DNA of 64,000 nt from Virgibacillus natechei. GTDB lineage: Bacteria; Bacillota; Bacilli; Bacillales; Amphibacillaceae. The notes beneath the pieces were generated by a model that did no database searches, was not told the DNA's origin, and was given only the letters and a program-made list of their open reading frames with translations. Position 1 is the stretch's first letter. Each line of letters begins with the position of its first letter. Shown here one piece after another: positions 10,931-18,974 of the stretch. The position numbers were made by a program, and so were the translations under genes. Location of the stretch: NCBI RefSeq assembly GCF_026013645.1, contig NZ_CP110224.1:3534001-3598000 (forward strand), written 5' to 3'.

Positions 10931-12649
10931 ATGTCTAACTTTCATCTTCACAATCCAGAAACCACTTTACTTCACGGTGGACAAGAACCGGACCCAACTA
11001 CTGGATCGAGGGCCGTTCCTATTCATCAAACAACATCATACGTATTTCGCGATACGGAACACGCTCAAAATTTATTTGGGTTAGCAGAGCCAGGGAACAT
11101 CTATAGCCGTATTATGAATCCGACTGTTGACGCTTTTGAAAAACGCGTGGCAGAACTTGAGGACGGGATTGGTGCTGTAGCAACTTCATCTGGTATGGCC
11201 GCAATCACACTATCCATCTTAAATATTGCCAGTACAGGTGATGAAATAATTGCTGACAGTAATCTATATGGTGGTACGTATAATCTTTTCGCAAATACAT
11301 TGCCACGTTACGGCATTAACGTAAAATTTGTGGATGGAACGGATCCGGAAGCAATTAAAGCAGCAATTACAGATCATACAAAAGCTATTTTTGGAGAAAT
11401 TATTACGAACCCTAGCCTGAATGTATTTGACGTGGAAACAGTTGGTAAAATCGCTCATGAAAACAATCTCCCGTTGATTATTGATAATACCTTTGCACCA
11501 TATATTACAAAGCCGCTCACGTGGGGTGCTGACATTGTTGTTCATTCCGCAACAAAATGGATTGGCGGACATGGCACAACAATAGGTGGTATCGTCGTAG
11601 ACGGTGGCAGGTTTGATTGGAGTAACGGTCGATTCCCTGGTTTTACGGATCCTGACGAAAGCTATAACGGCCTTCGTTACGCAGACCTGGGATCAGCAGC
11701 TTTTGGGACAAAACTCCGGGTGCAGCTACTGCGTGATATCGGTGCATCTCTCAGTCCACAAAACGCATTCTTATTACTCCAAGGTTTAGAGACCTTGCAT
11801 TTACGTATGGATCGTCATAACAATAATGCAAAAGAGGTCGCAGCGTATTTACAAAAGCATCCAGCTGTAGAATGGGTTAATTTTCCTGGGCTCGAAGATC
11901 ATCCATCCCACCAGTTAGCTAAAAAATACTTTGCTGACGGTTTTGGTTCCGTGATTACTTTTGGTATTCAAGGCGGCCGTGATGCTGGAAGAAAGTTGAT
12001 TGATAATGTAACGCTCTGGTCCCATGTTGCTAATGTAGGTGATGCGAAATCGTTGATTATTCATCCTGCATCAACAACACATCAGCAGTTAAGTCCAGAA
12101 GAATTGAAACAAAGTGGTACCACGGAAGAATTAGTCCGCTTATCCATCGGCATTGAATCCACATCGGATATTTTAGCTGATTTAGATCAGGCAATTGCCA
12201 CAGCTGTTAACCAGCCTGCTCAATTCGAAGCAACCGAAGAAGATACCATTAAATGGTTACTTTCCTCTCCATTTGATCGGAAAGATGGAGCAGTCCGGAA
12301 AAAGGTAATTGCTACTGCAGTTCGTGCAGGTGATAGAATTGGAGAAAATGCGAAAAAGTTGGAAGCATTAGGGTTTAACGTTATTACAATTAATGAAGAT
12401 ACAAAACTGGATGACAGTGTTGCAAATGAAGTTGATGCACTATTGTTGGGCAATCTGCAACTGCCACAATCTACACTTGACGAATTTGTTAATAAACAAG
12501 GGAAAATTGTATGGTCTGAAGATGCTAATAACCAGACACTCATTAACGCAAAATCTGCAGGCCTAACGGTTATTTCAAACAAAGATCCTTATGAAGAAGC
12601 AATCCGAATTCGAAATAACCATACAGTAAATGTTCCTGTAGAAGTATAA
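10931..12649 (+). CDS. metY: O-acetylhomoserine sulfhydrylase (homocysteine synthase) with C-terminal extension
   Basis: PLP enzyme making homocysteine from O-acetylhomoserine and sulfide. Residues 1-430 are a full-length family member: HGGQEPDPTTGSRAVPIHQTTSY at the N-terminus, YSRIMNPTVDAFE, and the PLP lysine in HSATKWIGGHGTT near 209. The remaining ~140 residues are extra. They begin after the normal end and look like an alpha/beta Rossmann-type unit (KKVIATAVRAGDRIGENAKK, ALGFNVITINED, VDALLLGNL), reminiscent of CoA_binding domains but lacking a clear glycine loop. Expression is under the S-box. The catalytic call is firm; the role of the tail is unknown. Confidence 0.9.
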   Translation: MSNFHLHNPETTLLHGGQEPDPTTGSRAVPIHQTTSYVFRDTEHAQNLFGLAEPGNIYSRIMNPTVDAFEKRVAELEDGIGAVATSSGMAAITLSILNIASTGDEIIADSNLYGGTYNLFANTLPRYGINVKFVDGTDPEAIKAAITDHTKAIFGEIITNPSLNVFDVETVGKIAHENNLPLIIDNTFAPYITKPLTWGADIVVHSATKWIGGHGTTIGGIVVDGGRFDWSNGRFPGFTDPDESYNGLRYADLGSAAFGTKLRVQLLRDIGASLSPQNAFLLLQGLETLHLRMDRHNNNAKEVAAYLQKHPAVEWVNFPGLEDHPSHQLAKKYFADGFGSVITFGIQGGRDAGRKLIDNVTLWSHVANVGDAKSLIIHPASTTHQQLSPEELKQSGTTEELVRLSIGIESTSDILADLDQAIATAVNQPAQFEATEEDTIKWLLSSPFDRKDGAVRKKVIATAVRAGDRIGENAKKLEALGFNVITINEDTKLDDSVANEVDALLLGNLQLPQSTLDEFVNKQGKIVWSEDANNQTLINAKSAGLTVISNKDPYEEAIRIRNNHTVNVPVEV

Positions 12650-12654
12650 AAAAA

Positions 12655-12686
12655 GGGGGAGGAGATGATCCTCTCTCTATTTTTTC
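12655..12686 (+). terminator. Intrinsic terminator after metY
   Basis: GGGAGGA-GATGA-TCCTCTC stem followed by TATTTTTTC, six bases after the metY stop. Confidence 0.75.
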
Positions 12687-12800
12687 ATGTGGATTTTTCA
12701 CATGATAATAGCATGTCGCAGCTTGTTGATTTTCACCATACAAATTTTTTAGGTTTACCTTTTTTCATAACGGGAAATAGGATATATGTTATGATTATAT

Positions 12801-12826
12801 ATCGCCTTTTATTAAGGCGATTTTTT
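12801..12826 (+). terminator. Isolated terminator-like hairpin
   Basis: ATCGCCTT-TTATT-AAGGCGAT followed by TTTTTTAG, in the 356-base gap between metY and ypmR. No gene clearly ends here. It may be a second terminator or the end of a short untranslated RNA. The rest of the gap shows only AT-rich sequence. Confidence 0.65.
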
Positions 12827-13005
12827 AGTATGATTACAATGTGGAAGGCGTATATTAAGATAAGCACCAAAATCATTTAGATGTACGTCCCACGTTCTCC
12901 AATAAAACATTTACATTACCATTAAGAAATACTTTCGAAATCACTTCATACATGAGACAATTTATTACGTTGATGTATATAATATAACAACCTAGGTGTG
13001 GTAGC

Positions 13006-13917
13006 ATGAAAAAGAAAAATTTTATAATTGCTTTTATCGTTTTTCTAATTGGAGCGGGTATTTTTATTTGGATAAATCAATCATCCGCAAACCTTAATAA
13101 TATTGCGATTCCTGAAGACGAGCAAACGGCATTACAGCAACACGAAGAAGAAGAGGAACATATAGAAGAAGAAACCGATAATACAGATGAATCGCAGGAA
13201 GAAGAAGAAAATACCGAAGAAAATCAGTTCTCAACCATTTTTACAGAAGCTGTTCAAGGCACGATTGATTTCTTTACCAATGGAGATTCACATGTCGTTG
13301 CTATTGGTGATTCCCTCACACAAGGAGTTGGAGCCAGCCATGAGCAAGGAGGCTATGTCGGAATATTGGATCGCACAATCAACGCGGAGGATCAAATTGT
13401 TTCGTTTGATAATTTTGGAATACGTGGTAACCGGTCTGACCAGCTATTGGAACGCTTGGATAATCCAGAACTTTCTACAGCTATTGAAGACGCAGACACC
13501 GTATTAATAACCATCGGGGCAAACGACATTATGAAAGTGGTCAGAGAAAATTTCACGAACTTAAATATTGAAGATTTCGCAGAGGAACGAAATATTTATG
13601 AAGAAACACTGGATCAAATATTTACTAAAATAAAAAACATAAATCCAAATACAGAAATTTACTTATTAGGCTTTTATAATCCTTGGGATGAATATTTTCA
13701 AGATATTGAAGAACTGGGTATAATCGTTGAAGAATGGAATAATACGGGAAATTCATTTGCAGAGGAAAATGAAGATATAACTTTTATTCCTATGGTGGAT
13801 GTATTTGAAAATGCAGAAGAACATTTATTCGCAGATGATAATTTTCATCCAAATGATCTTGGCTATCAACGTATGGCAAGTAGAGTATTGGATTATTTGA
13901 CTAACCAAGAAGGATGA
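13006..13917 (+). CDS. ypmR: Membrane-anchored SGNH/GDSL lipase-esterase (YpmR-like)
   Basis: An N-terminal signal-anchor helix (residues 4-24) and a Glu-rich linker (~40-75) precede an extracytoplasmic SGNH hydrolase domain. The blocks are visible: IGDSLTQG (nucleophile Ser, ~residue 103), GIRGNRSD, TIGANDIM, and DDNFHPNDLGY with the catalytic Asp-His near 285. The substrate is unknown. It overlaps or abuts the following ypmS homologue, the same pair order as in B. subtilis. The start follows AGGTG. Confidence 0.88.
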   Translation: MKKKNFIIAFIVFLIGAGIFIWINQSSANLNNIAIPEDEQTALQQHEEEEEHIEEETDNTDESQEEEENTEENQFSTIFTEAVQGTIDFFTNGDSHVVAIGDSLTQGVGASHEQGGYVGILDRTINAEDQIVSFDNFGIRGNRSDQLLERLDNPELSTAIEDADTVLITIGANDIMKVVRENFTNLNIEDFAEERNIYEETLDQIFTKIKNINPNTEIYLLGFYNPWDEYFQDIEELGIIVEEWNNTGNSFAEENEDITFIPMVDVFENAEEHLFADDNFHPNDLGYQRMASRVLDYLTNQEG

Positions 13918-13922
13918 GCGCC

Positions 13923-14558
13923 ATGACAGAAAGAAAAGAGTTTCATCAAAATAAAAGTAAATGGAAACGATTATTTTATGGGTTATTAATCTTTAATATC
14001 GCTTTCCTCCTAATCATCACTGCGCTCATTTTCTGGCCGGTTTCGCAAACAACCTACCCATCAAGCGATCAGCAGGATGAACAGGAAAGCTCCGAGTTTA
14101 CTGTTCGAACAACAAAAGAGAATTTAAACGACTTGGTCAACGCCTATATCGATCAGGCATTAGTAAATACGAGTCATCAATATAGTATTTCCTTTGAAGA
14201 AGATGTCGAATTGGTTGGAGAGTTACCTGTTTTTTCTACTACCGTCCCTCTCTCTGCTCATTTAGAGCCGATTGTACAGGATAACGGGGATCTCGTTTTA
14301 GAACTACGATCCATTTCATTAGGGTTATTGGAATTACCGAATCAACGCATCATGGGATATATGGAAACACATCTGCCAATGCCCGAATGGGTCAGCATCA
14401 ACCCACAAGATGAAGAAATTTATGTTGCTGTTACGGACATAGATGTAAGAAGTAACTTTGAAGTTAGTGTGGAGAATCTGGATCTAGAAGCCAATAACCT
14501 GGCATTTAATATCCGTATTCCGTATCGCACCTTAGGCATTGATCCAATAGAAGATTAA
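13923..14558 (+). CDS. ypmS: YpmS family protein (DUF2140)
   Basis: About 211 aa: a single N-terminal membrane helix (LLIFNIAFLLIITALIFWP, around residues 18-38) and an extracytoplasmic domain typical of YpmS. An ATG at 13914 overlaps the ypmR stop, but the AAGGA ribosome binding site immediately precedes it, so MTERKEFHQ at 13923 (8-nt spacing) is the likely start. It forms an operon with ypmR. Function is not established; the pairing with an extracytoplasmic esterase suggests an envelope-lipid role. Confidence 0.85.
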   Translation: MTERKEFHQNKSKWKRLFYGLLIFNIAFLLIITALIFWPVSQTTYPSSDQQDEQESSEFTVRTTKENLNDLVNAYIDQALVNTSHQYSISFEEDVELVGELPVFSTTVPLSAHLEPIVQDNGDLVLELRSISLGLLELPNQRIMGYMETHLPMPEWVSINPQDEEIYVAVTDIDVRSNFEVSVENLDLEANNLAFNIRIPYRTLGIDPIED

Positions 14559-14720
14559 TGATAAATGCTAACATTTGACTAGCACCCCGAATACATGTAA
14601 ACACTGGTGGAAACCATTACGAGCTACGGTAGCTTATCTTAAAGTTTTGTAGGTATAGTTAGTAGGGTATATAGGAGTACGGAAGAAGTGGTTTAAGAAA
14701 AAAAGATGAGGTGATTAATA

Positions 14721-15131
14721 TTGTCTGATTTTGGAGGATTTTGGATTCGGTTTGTAGGTCTTATTCTTGATAGCATTCTTATAAGTAGCTTAATTTTTTT
14801 GGCTATTGCTATTTTCAATTTGGATACGGCAAGCCAAGCGGTGCAAACAGGTGAAGGAATAGCAAGCCTGTTATATTTCATATTGGTTCCAGCACTTTGG
14901 TATGGCTATACCATCGGTAAACGCATCGTTGGGATTCGAATTGCGAAAACGGATGGTACGAAGGTTACCATTGGCACGATGTTGCTTCGTTATTTTGTTG
15001 GCGGTCTTGTATATAGTCTTTCACTTGGCCTTGCATTCATCGTATCTGTTTTCATGGTAGCTATACGTGAAGACAAACGAGCGATTCATGATTTCATCGC
15101 GGGCACTTATGTGACTTATAAGAAAGCGTGA
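14721..15131 (+). CDS. RDD-family membrane protein
   Basis: 136 residues with three hydrophobic segments and the RDD pattern: GFWIRFVGLILDSILI at the N-terminus (Arg and Asp), GKRIVGIRIAKTDG in the middle, and REDKRAIHDFIAGTYV at the end. The start is TTG at 14721 behind GAGGTG with 7-nt spacing. RDD proteins are poorly understood; some have been linked to ion exchange. It stands alone and has its own terminator. Confidence 0.85.
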   Translation: MSDFGGFWIRFVGLILDSILISSLIFLAIAIFNLDTASQAVQTGEGIASLLYFILVPALWYGYTIGKRIVGIRIAKTDGTKVTIGTMLLRYFVGGLVYSLSLGLAFIVSVFMVAIREDKRAIHDFIAGTYVTYKKA

Positions 15132-15176
15132 ACCAACTTAATTTGTTAGAAGACCTGGCATTCGTTACTTAATTTT

Positions 15177-15221
15177 GCTGAACTAAAACGATCACATGAT
15201 TATTTTAGTTCAGCTTTTTTT
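15177..15221 (+). terminator. Intrinsic terminator after the RDD gene
   Basis: GCTGAACTAAAA pairs with TTTTAGTTCAGC, followed by a run of T. Confidence 0.85.
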
Positions 15222-15261
15222 ACTGATATATTTCCCCGCTAGTATAGTTTCCTATGCAATA

Positions 15262-15299
15262 AAAAAAGAACCTATACAACTAGTGTATAGTTCTTTTTA
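15262..15299 (-). terminator. Intrinsic terminator of the permuted NlpC/P60-like gene
   Basis: AAAAAGAAC...GTTCTTTTT stem with inner TATAC/GTATA pairing. It overlaps the stop codon of the gene read leftwards. Confidence 0.75.
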
Positions 15300-15926
15300 T
15301 CTGATGACAAATTGTTTTACCTTTGTAGATAATAATATTAAAAATGATTGCTTCGGCAATGTTTGTTCATCCTCTTGCCTTATTTCCTCCGTGTTCATGA
15401 CATCATAAGGGTAATCCCCAAGTTTCCCTTGATAGATCAACTGCATACCATCATGTGTTCTTAGATCGGTTGGTGTGATAAAACAGGTTGGCTTTGATAG
15501 TTGAAATGCTTCTATATCTCGTAAAACCCTTACTACAAATTCAGAACAAAATAATGCATTCTTGCGATTAAACTCAATTTGCAATAGAACCCCAATAAGA
15601 CCAATAAAATTATATTTATAATTGTCTTTTTCCATTTCTATTTCTTTAATATTACGTATAACAGATGCGCAATCCGCTTCTGTAATCGTGTAACTGTAAA
15701 TAGCACAATTCGACTTCTTTAAAAAATCACTGCGAATATCTTCCTTTACAAAGCCACCAATAAATGGATTTTTGGGTTGTTTACGCCCAAAGCTATATAC
15801 CTCTTGTAATTCAGGGTCAAAACCAATCGAAACATGATTTAATGATTGATTTGTACAGTAATTTATTGCTTTTGACAGATATGTTCCTGTGTCCGTAAAA
15901 AGAAAATAAATTGTTCTATCTCCCAT
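15297..15926 (-). CDS. Permuted papain-like (YiiX/C92, NlpC/P60 superfamily) protein
   Basis: 209 residues. The circularly permuted papain layout is suggested by an early His motif (SLNHVSIGF, ~residue 28-36) and a later Cys motif (NALFCSEFVVRVL, ~residue 128). There is no signal peptide, so a cytoplasmic location is likely. Relatives are proposed amidases or peptidases acting on lipid- or peptidoglycan-type substrates. It is monocistronic and convergent with the RDD gene. Confidence 0.65.
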   Translation of the reverse strand: MGDRTIYFLFTDTGTYLSKAINYCTNQSLNHVSIGFDPELQEVYSFGRKQPKNPFIGGFVKEDIRSDFLKKSNCAIYSYTITEADCASVIRNIKEIEMEKDNYKYNFIGLIGVLLQIEFNRKNALFCSEFVVRVLRDIEAFQLSKPTCFITPTDLRTHDGMQLIYQGKLGDYPYDVMNTEEIRQEDEQTLPKQSFLILLSTKVKQFVIR

Positions 15927-16159
15927 GAGATCCCCCCTCCACGACCCCTATTTAATCATGATACTTCATTTTCACACATTGTTATTAAAAAATACAGTAT
16001 TTTTTAAAAAAGGATGTTAGATCAATTATATACGCTGTTATCTATTACATTGTTCAGCCCCATCCCTGATGATAAACCAGTATACGTTGACGAAACTGCT
16101 TTGATACCGTAAACTTGTAAGAAGTATATTTATTTTTTAATGGAGGAATTTCACAATCA

Positions 16160-17782
16160 ATGATAAATGTTTCTAATGTAAGTTTACAATATGGCGATAA
16201 GAAGTTATTTGAAGATGTTAATTTAAAATTCACCCCTGGTAACTGCTATGGACTAATTGGTGCAAACGGCGCTGGAAAATCCACTTTTCTTAATGTGCTA
16301 TCGGGTGAAGTAGAGCCGCAATCTGGACACATTTCTTTATCCCCAGGTGAAAGACTTGCTGTATTGAAGCAGGATCACTTTGCTTATGAGGAATATGAAG
16401 TTCTGGAAACCGTCTTAATGGGTCATGAAGATTTATATAAAGTGAAGCAAGAAAAAGATGCAATCTATATGAAACCTGACTTCTCAGAAGAAGACGGCAT
16501 GCGTGCTGCTGAGCTAGAAGGTGAATTCGCTGAGATGAACGGTTGGGAAGCCGAATCAGATGCTGCAGTGTTATTAAAAGGTCTAGGAATCGATGAATCC
16601 CTCCATACGGAAAAAATGAGTGAGTTAACAGAAGGCCAAAAGGTCAAAATATTACTAGCCCAAGCTTTATTCGGCAGTCCTGATATTTTATTACTGGACG
16701 AACCGACAAACGGTCTGGATATTCAAGCCATTCAGTGGTTGGAAGAATTTCTCATCAACTTTGAAAACACAGTCATCGTCGTTTCCCACGATAGGCACTT
16801 TTTAAATAAAGTATGCACACACATTGCTGATGTTGACTATGGGAAAATTCAAATTTTTGTCGGGAACTATGACTTCTGGTATGAGTCAAGCCAACTTGCT
16901 TCCAGAATGGCACAGGAATCCAACAAGAAAAAGGAAGAGAAAATTAAAGAACTGCAAGCTTTCGTTGCTCGGTTTAGCGCCAATGCCTCGAAATCCAAAC
17001 AGGCAACATCACGTAAGAAATTACTGGATAGTATCACGCTTGATGATATTAAACCGTCATCACGTAAGTATCCTTATATCGCTTTTACACCTGAGCGGGA
17101 AATCGGCAATGACTTATTACGTGTTGAAGGTTTAACCAAAACCATTAACGGTAAAAAAGTACTGGATAATGTGAGCTTTATCATGAACAAAGATGATAAA
17201 ATCGCATTTGTTGGAAAAAATGACATTGCCAAAACGACACTATTTAAAATTATAATGGGTGAAATGGAGCCAGATGCTGGCACCTATAAATGGGGCGTAA
17301 CAACATCTCAATCCTATTTCCCTAGAGATAATAGCGCATTCTTTGAAAACAATGACATGCCATTAGTTGAGTGGCTTCGTCAATATTCTCCAGAAGATCA
17401 GACCGAAACATTTTTACGCGGTTTTCTTGGAAGAATGTTGTTTTCTGGTGAAGAAGCACTGAAGAAAGCAAATGTGCTATCAGGTGGCGAGAAAGTTCGT
17501 TGTATGCTATCAAAAATGATGCTCAGCAATGCGAATGTGCTCGTACTGGATGAACCAACAAACCATTTAGATTTGGAGTCCATTCAATCGTTAAATAATG
17601 GCTTAATCAAATTTACAGGGTCGATTCTGTTTACGTCACATGACCATCAATTCATCGAAAGTGTCTCGAATCGTTTAATCGAGATCACGCCAAATGGCAT
17701 TGTAGATAAAGAAATAAGCTATAACGAATATATAAATGACAACAAGCTACAGAAACAGTTAGAAGAAATGCATGCTAGTTAA
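16160..17782 (+). CDS. ABC-F family ATPase (YkpA/YbiT-like)
   Basis: Soluble ATPase with two ABC domains and no membrane segment, the ABC-F arrangement of ribosome-associated factors. Domain 1 has Walker A GANGAGKST (~35-43), signature LTEGQKVK and Walker B LLLDEPT. Domain 2 has VLSGGEKVR and VLVLDEPTNHLD, but its Walker A reads GKNDIAKTT instead of GxxGxGKT/S. The linker (about 245-300) is Lys-rich. The 540-aa length fits. ABC-F proteins tune translation at the ribosomal E-site or protect against antibiotics; the YkpA branch is not a known resistance factor. Confidence 0.88.
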   Translation: MINVSNVSLQYGDKKLFEDVNLKFTPGNCYGLIGANGAGKSTFLNVLSGEVEPQSGHISLSPGERLAVLKQDHFAYEEYEVLETVLMGHEDLYKVKQEKDAIYMKPDFSEEDGMRAAELEGEFAEMNGWEAESDAAVLLKGLGIDESLHTEKMSELTEGQKVKILLAQALFGSPDILLLDEPTNGLDIQAIQWLEEFLINFENTVIVVSHDRHFLNKVCTHIADVDYGKIQIFVGNYDFWYESSQLASRMAQESNKKKEEKIKELQAFVARFSANASKSKQATSRKKLLDSITLDDIKPSSRKYPYIAFTPEREIGNDLLRVEGLTKTINGKKVLDNVSFIMNKDDKIAFVGKNDIAKTTLFKIIMGEMEPDAGTYKWGVTTSQSYFPRDNSAFFENNDMPLVEWLRQYSPEDQTETFLRGFLGRMLFSGEEALKKANVLSGGEKVRCMLSKMMLSNANVLVLDEPTNHLDLESIQSLNNGLIKFTGSILFTSHDHQFIESVSNRLIEITPNGIVDKEISYNEYINDNKLQKQLEEMHAS

Positions 17783-17788
17783 TGGAAA

Positions 17789-17821
17789 AGAGCGCTATCC
17801 TGGTGGGATAGCGCTTTTTTG
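17789..17821 (+). terminator. Intrinsic terminator after the ABC-F gene
   Basis: AGCGCTATCC-TGGT-GGGATAGCGCT followed by a T-run. Confidence 0.92.
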
Positions 17822-17904
17822 ATTGTGGTGTTTTTTAAGGAAATACGAAGTAGAGAGCTTGCTGATTTTGTACCATAACAGCATGACTACGCGCGGTCGA
17901 TTGA

Positions 17905-18190
17905 ATAATTTCATGAAGTGGTCAGGTTGAAGAAGCGGGAAACAAAAGAGGAATCGGGTATAGATTTTGAGATCATAAAGTTTTGTGGAATATTTCAAAA
18001 CGTTAAGCGCTCTATAACGAACACCCTTTTTTTAGGAAAACCAATAGGAGGAGAATTAACAACCAGTCCTGAAAGCTTGGAAGTAGGTTATTTTCCAATT
18101 AATAAAGCATTGGAGATGGTAACCGTGAAAAATTTCAGGCAGAGAAGTAGAGTATTGTTTAAACGAAAATATACAACCTTTTTGTATTGA
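17905..18190 (+). pseudogene. Decayed Nudix hydrolase
   Basis: An open stretch carries the second half of a Nudix box, KRETKEESGIDFE, followed by a Nudix-like tail (FLGKPIGGEL, SLEVGYFPINKA). The first half, SGQVEE, lies just upstream in another frame, preceded by a stop. So a short deletion seems to have joined GGxVExGE to the REtxEEtG part out of frame. The normal N-terminal ~40 residues are not readable. The remaining 170 bases up to the insertion sequence show nothing recognisable. Confidence 0.6.
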
Positions 18191-18364
18191 GTTTTAATGT
18201 GGTTAACGCAAAACTGGAGGGTGTTGGCAGGAAATTTGAATCAACGAATGAATCAAGAATTAATGAGACAGAATTTATGTTAGACAAAGTAAATAAAATG
18301 GAAAAAGAAATTTATAATTTTTAAAAAATAGACTAGGAGTACTTAGATAAGGATGCGGTACTGA

Positions 18365-18403
18365 CCCCCGAAAGTTAGAGTAGAAAAATCTAACTTTCGG
18401 GGG
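18365..18403 (+). promoter_or_regulatory. Left-end hairpin masking the orfA ribosome binding site
   Basis: Perfect 15-bp stem, CCCCCGAAAGTTAGA (18365-18379) with TCTAACTTTCGGGGG (18389-18403) and a 9-base loop. The orfA Shine-Dalgarno GGGGGTG (18399-18405) lies mostly in the right arm. Transcripts entering from outside would fold and hide it, a known way insertion sequences limit transposase made by read-through. Confidence 0.65.
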
Positions 18404-18410
18404 TGTTTTT

Positions 18411-18974
18411 ATGGCTAAATATAGTGAAGAATTTAAAATTAAACTTGTCACTGAGTATTTGCATGGGAATCTGGGATATAAATTATTGGCAAAAAAATAC
18501 AATATGCCTTCTCAAACACCATTACAAGATTGGGTAAGAGCCTATAAAACTCAAGGGATGGAGGGGTTAAAACGAAGAAAAAGGAAAGAAGCATACTCTG
18601 TTCAATTTAAATTAGATACTGTACAATTTATGTTAGAGACAGGTGCTTCTTATCAGGAAACTGCTGATCAATTTAAATTGAACAATCCTTCATTAATTAA
18701 CCATTGGATGAAAGTATTTAATGAACAAGGAATAGAAGGCCTGAGACCAAAATCAAAGGGGCGACCTTCTATGTCTAAGAAACACAATAAACCTAAGAAG
18801 AAAGACGAGAAGAATTTAACGCGTGAAGAAGAGTTGAAACATGAGAATGAACTACTAAGGCTAGAAAACGCGTATCTAAAAAAGCTAAAAGCTTTTCGGG
18901 AAAATCCGAATGCCTTCCACGAAAAGTTCAAGCAAAGCTGGCATTCGAGCTCAAACAAGAAGGATTCAGATTAA
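18411..18974 (+). CDS. IS3-family transposase OrfA
   Basis: 187 residues. There are two helix-turn-helix regions, as in IS150-type OrfA: YSEEFKIKLVTEYLHGN... near the N-terminus and YSVQFKLDTVQFMLETG from ~residue 64. A leucine-rich coiled segment (EELKHENELLRLENAYLKKL) follows near residues 140-160. It binds the IS ends. Translation can shift -1 at A AAA AAG (18878-18884) into orfB, which would make a 464-residue OrfAB transposase. The last ~30 residues of OrfA overlap the orfB frame. Confidence 0.9.
   Translation: MAKYSEEFKIKLVTEYLHGNLGYKLLAKKYNMPSQTPLQDWVRAYKTQGMEGLKRRKRKEAYSVQFKLDTVQFMLETGASYQETADQFKLNNPSLINHWMKVFNEQGIEGLRPKSKGRPSMSKKHNKPKKKDEKNLTREEELKHENELLRLENAYLKKLKAFRENPNAFHEKFKQSWHSSSNKKDSD
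18878..18884 (+). other. Programmed -1 frameshift site (A AAA AAG)
   Basis: The slippery heptamer lies in phase with orfA (CTA AAA AAG). Downstream, CTTTTC (18892-18897) can pair with GAAAAG (18919-18924) around an inner CGG/CCG stem as a stimulator. Slipping back one base opens the orfB frame without a stop. Confidence 0.8.

Noticed and set aside
12665..12880. 71-codon open frame after metY
   Set aside because: It starts inside the metY terminator, runs through a second terminator hairpin and has low-complexity hydrophobic content.
18340..18362. Target-site duplication of the IS3 element
   Set aside because: The bases beside the two ends (GGTAC on the left, CCACC on the right) do not match at 3 or 4 bp, so no duplication can be claimed.
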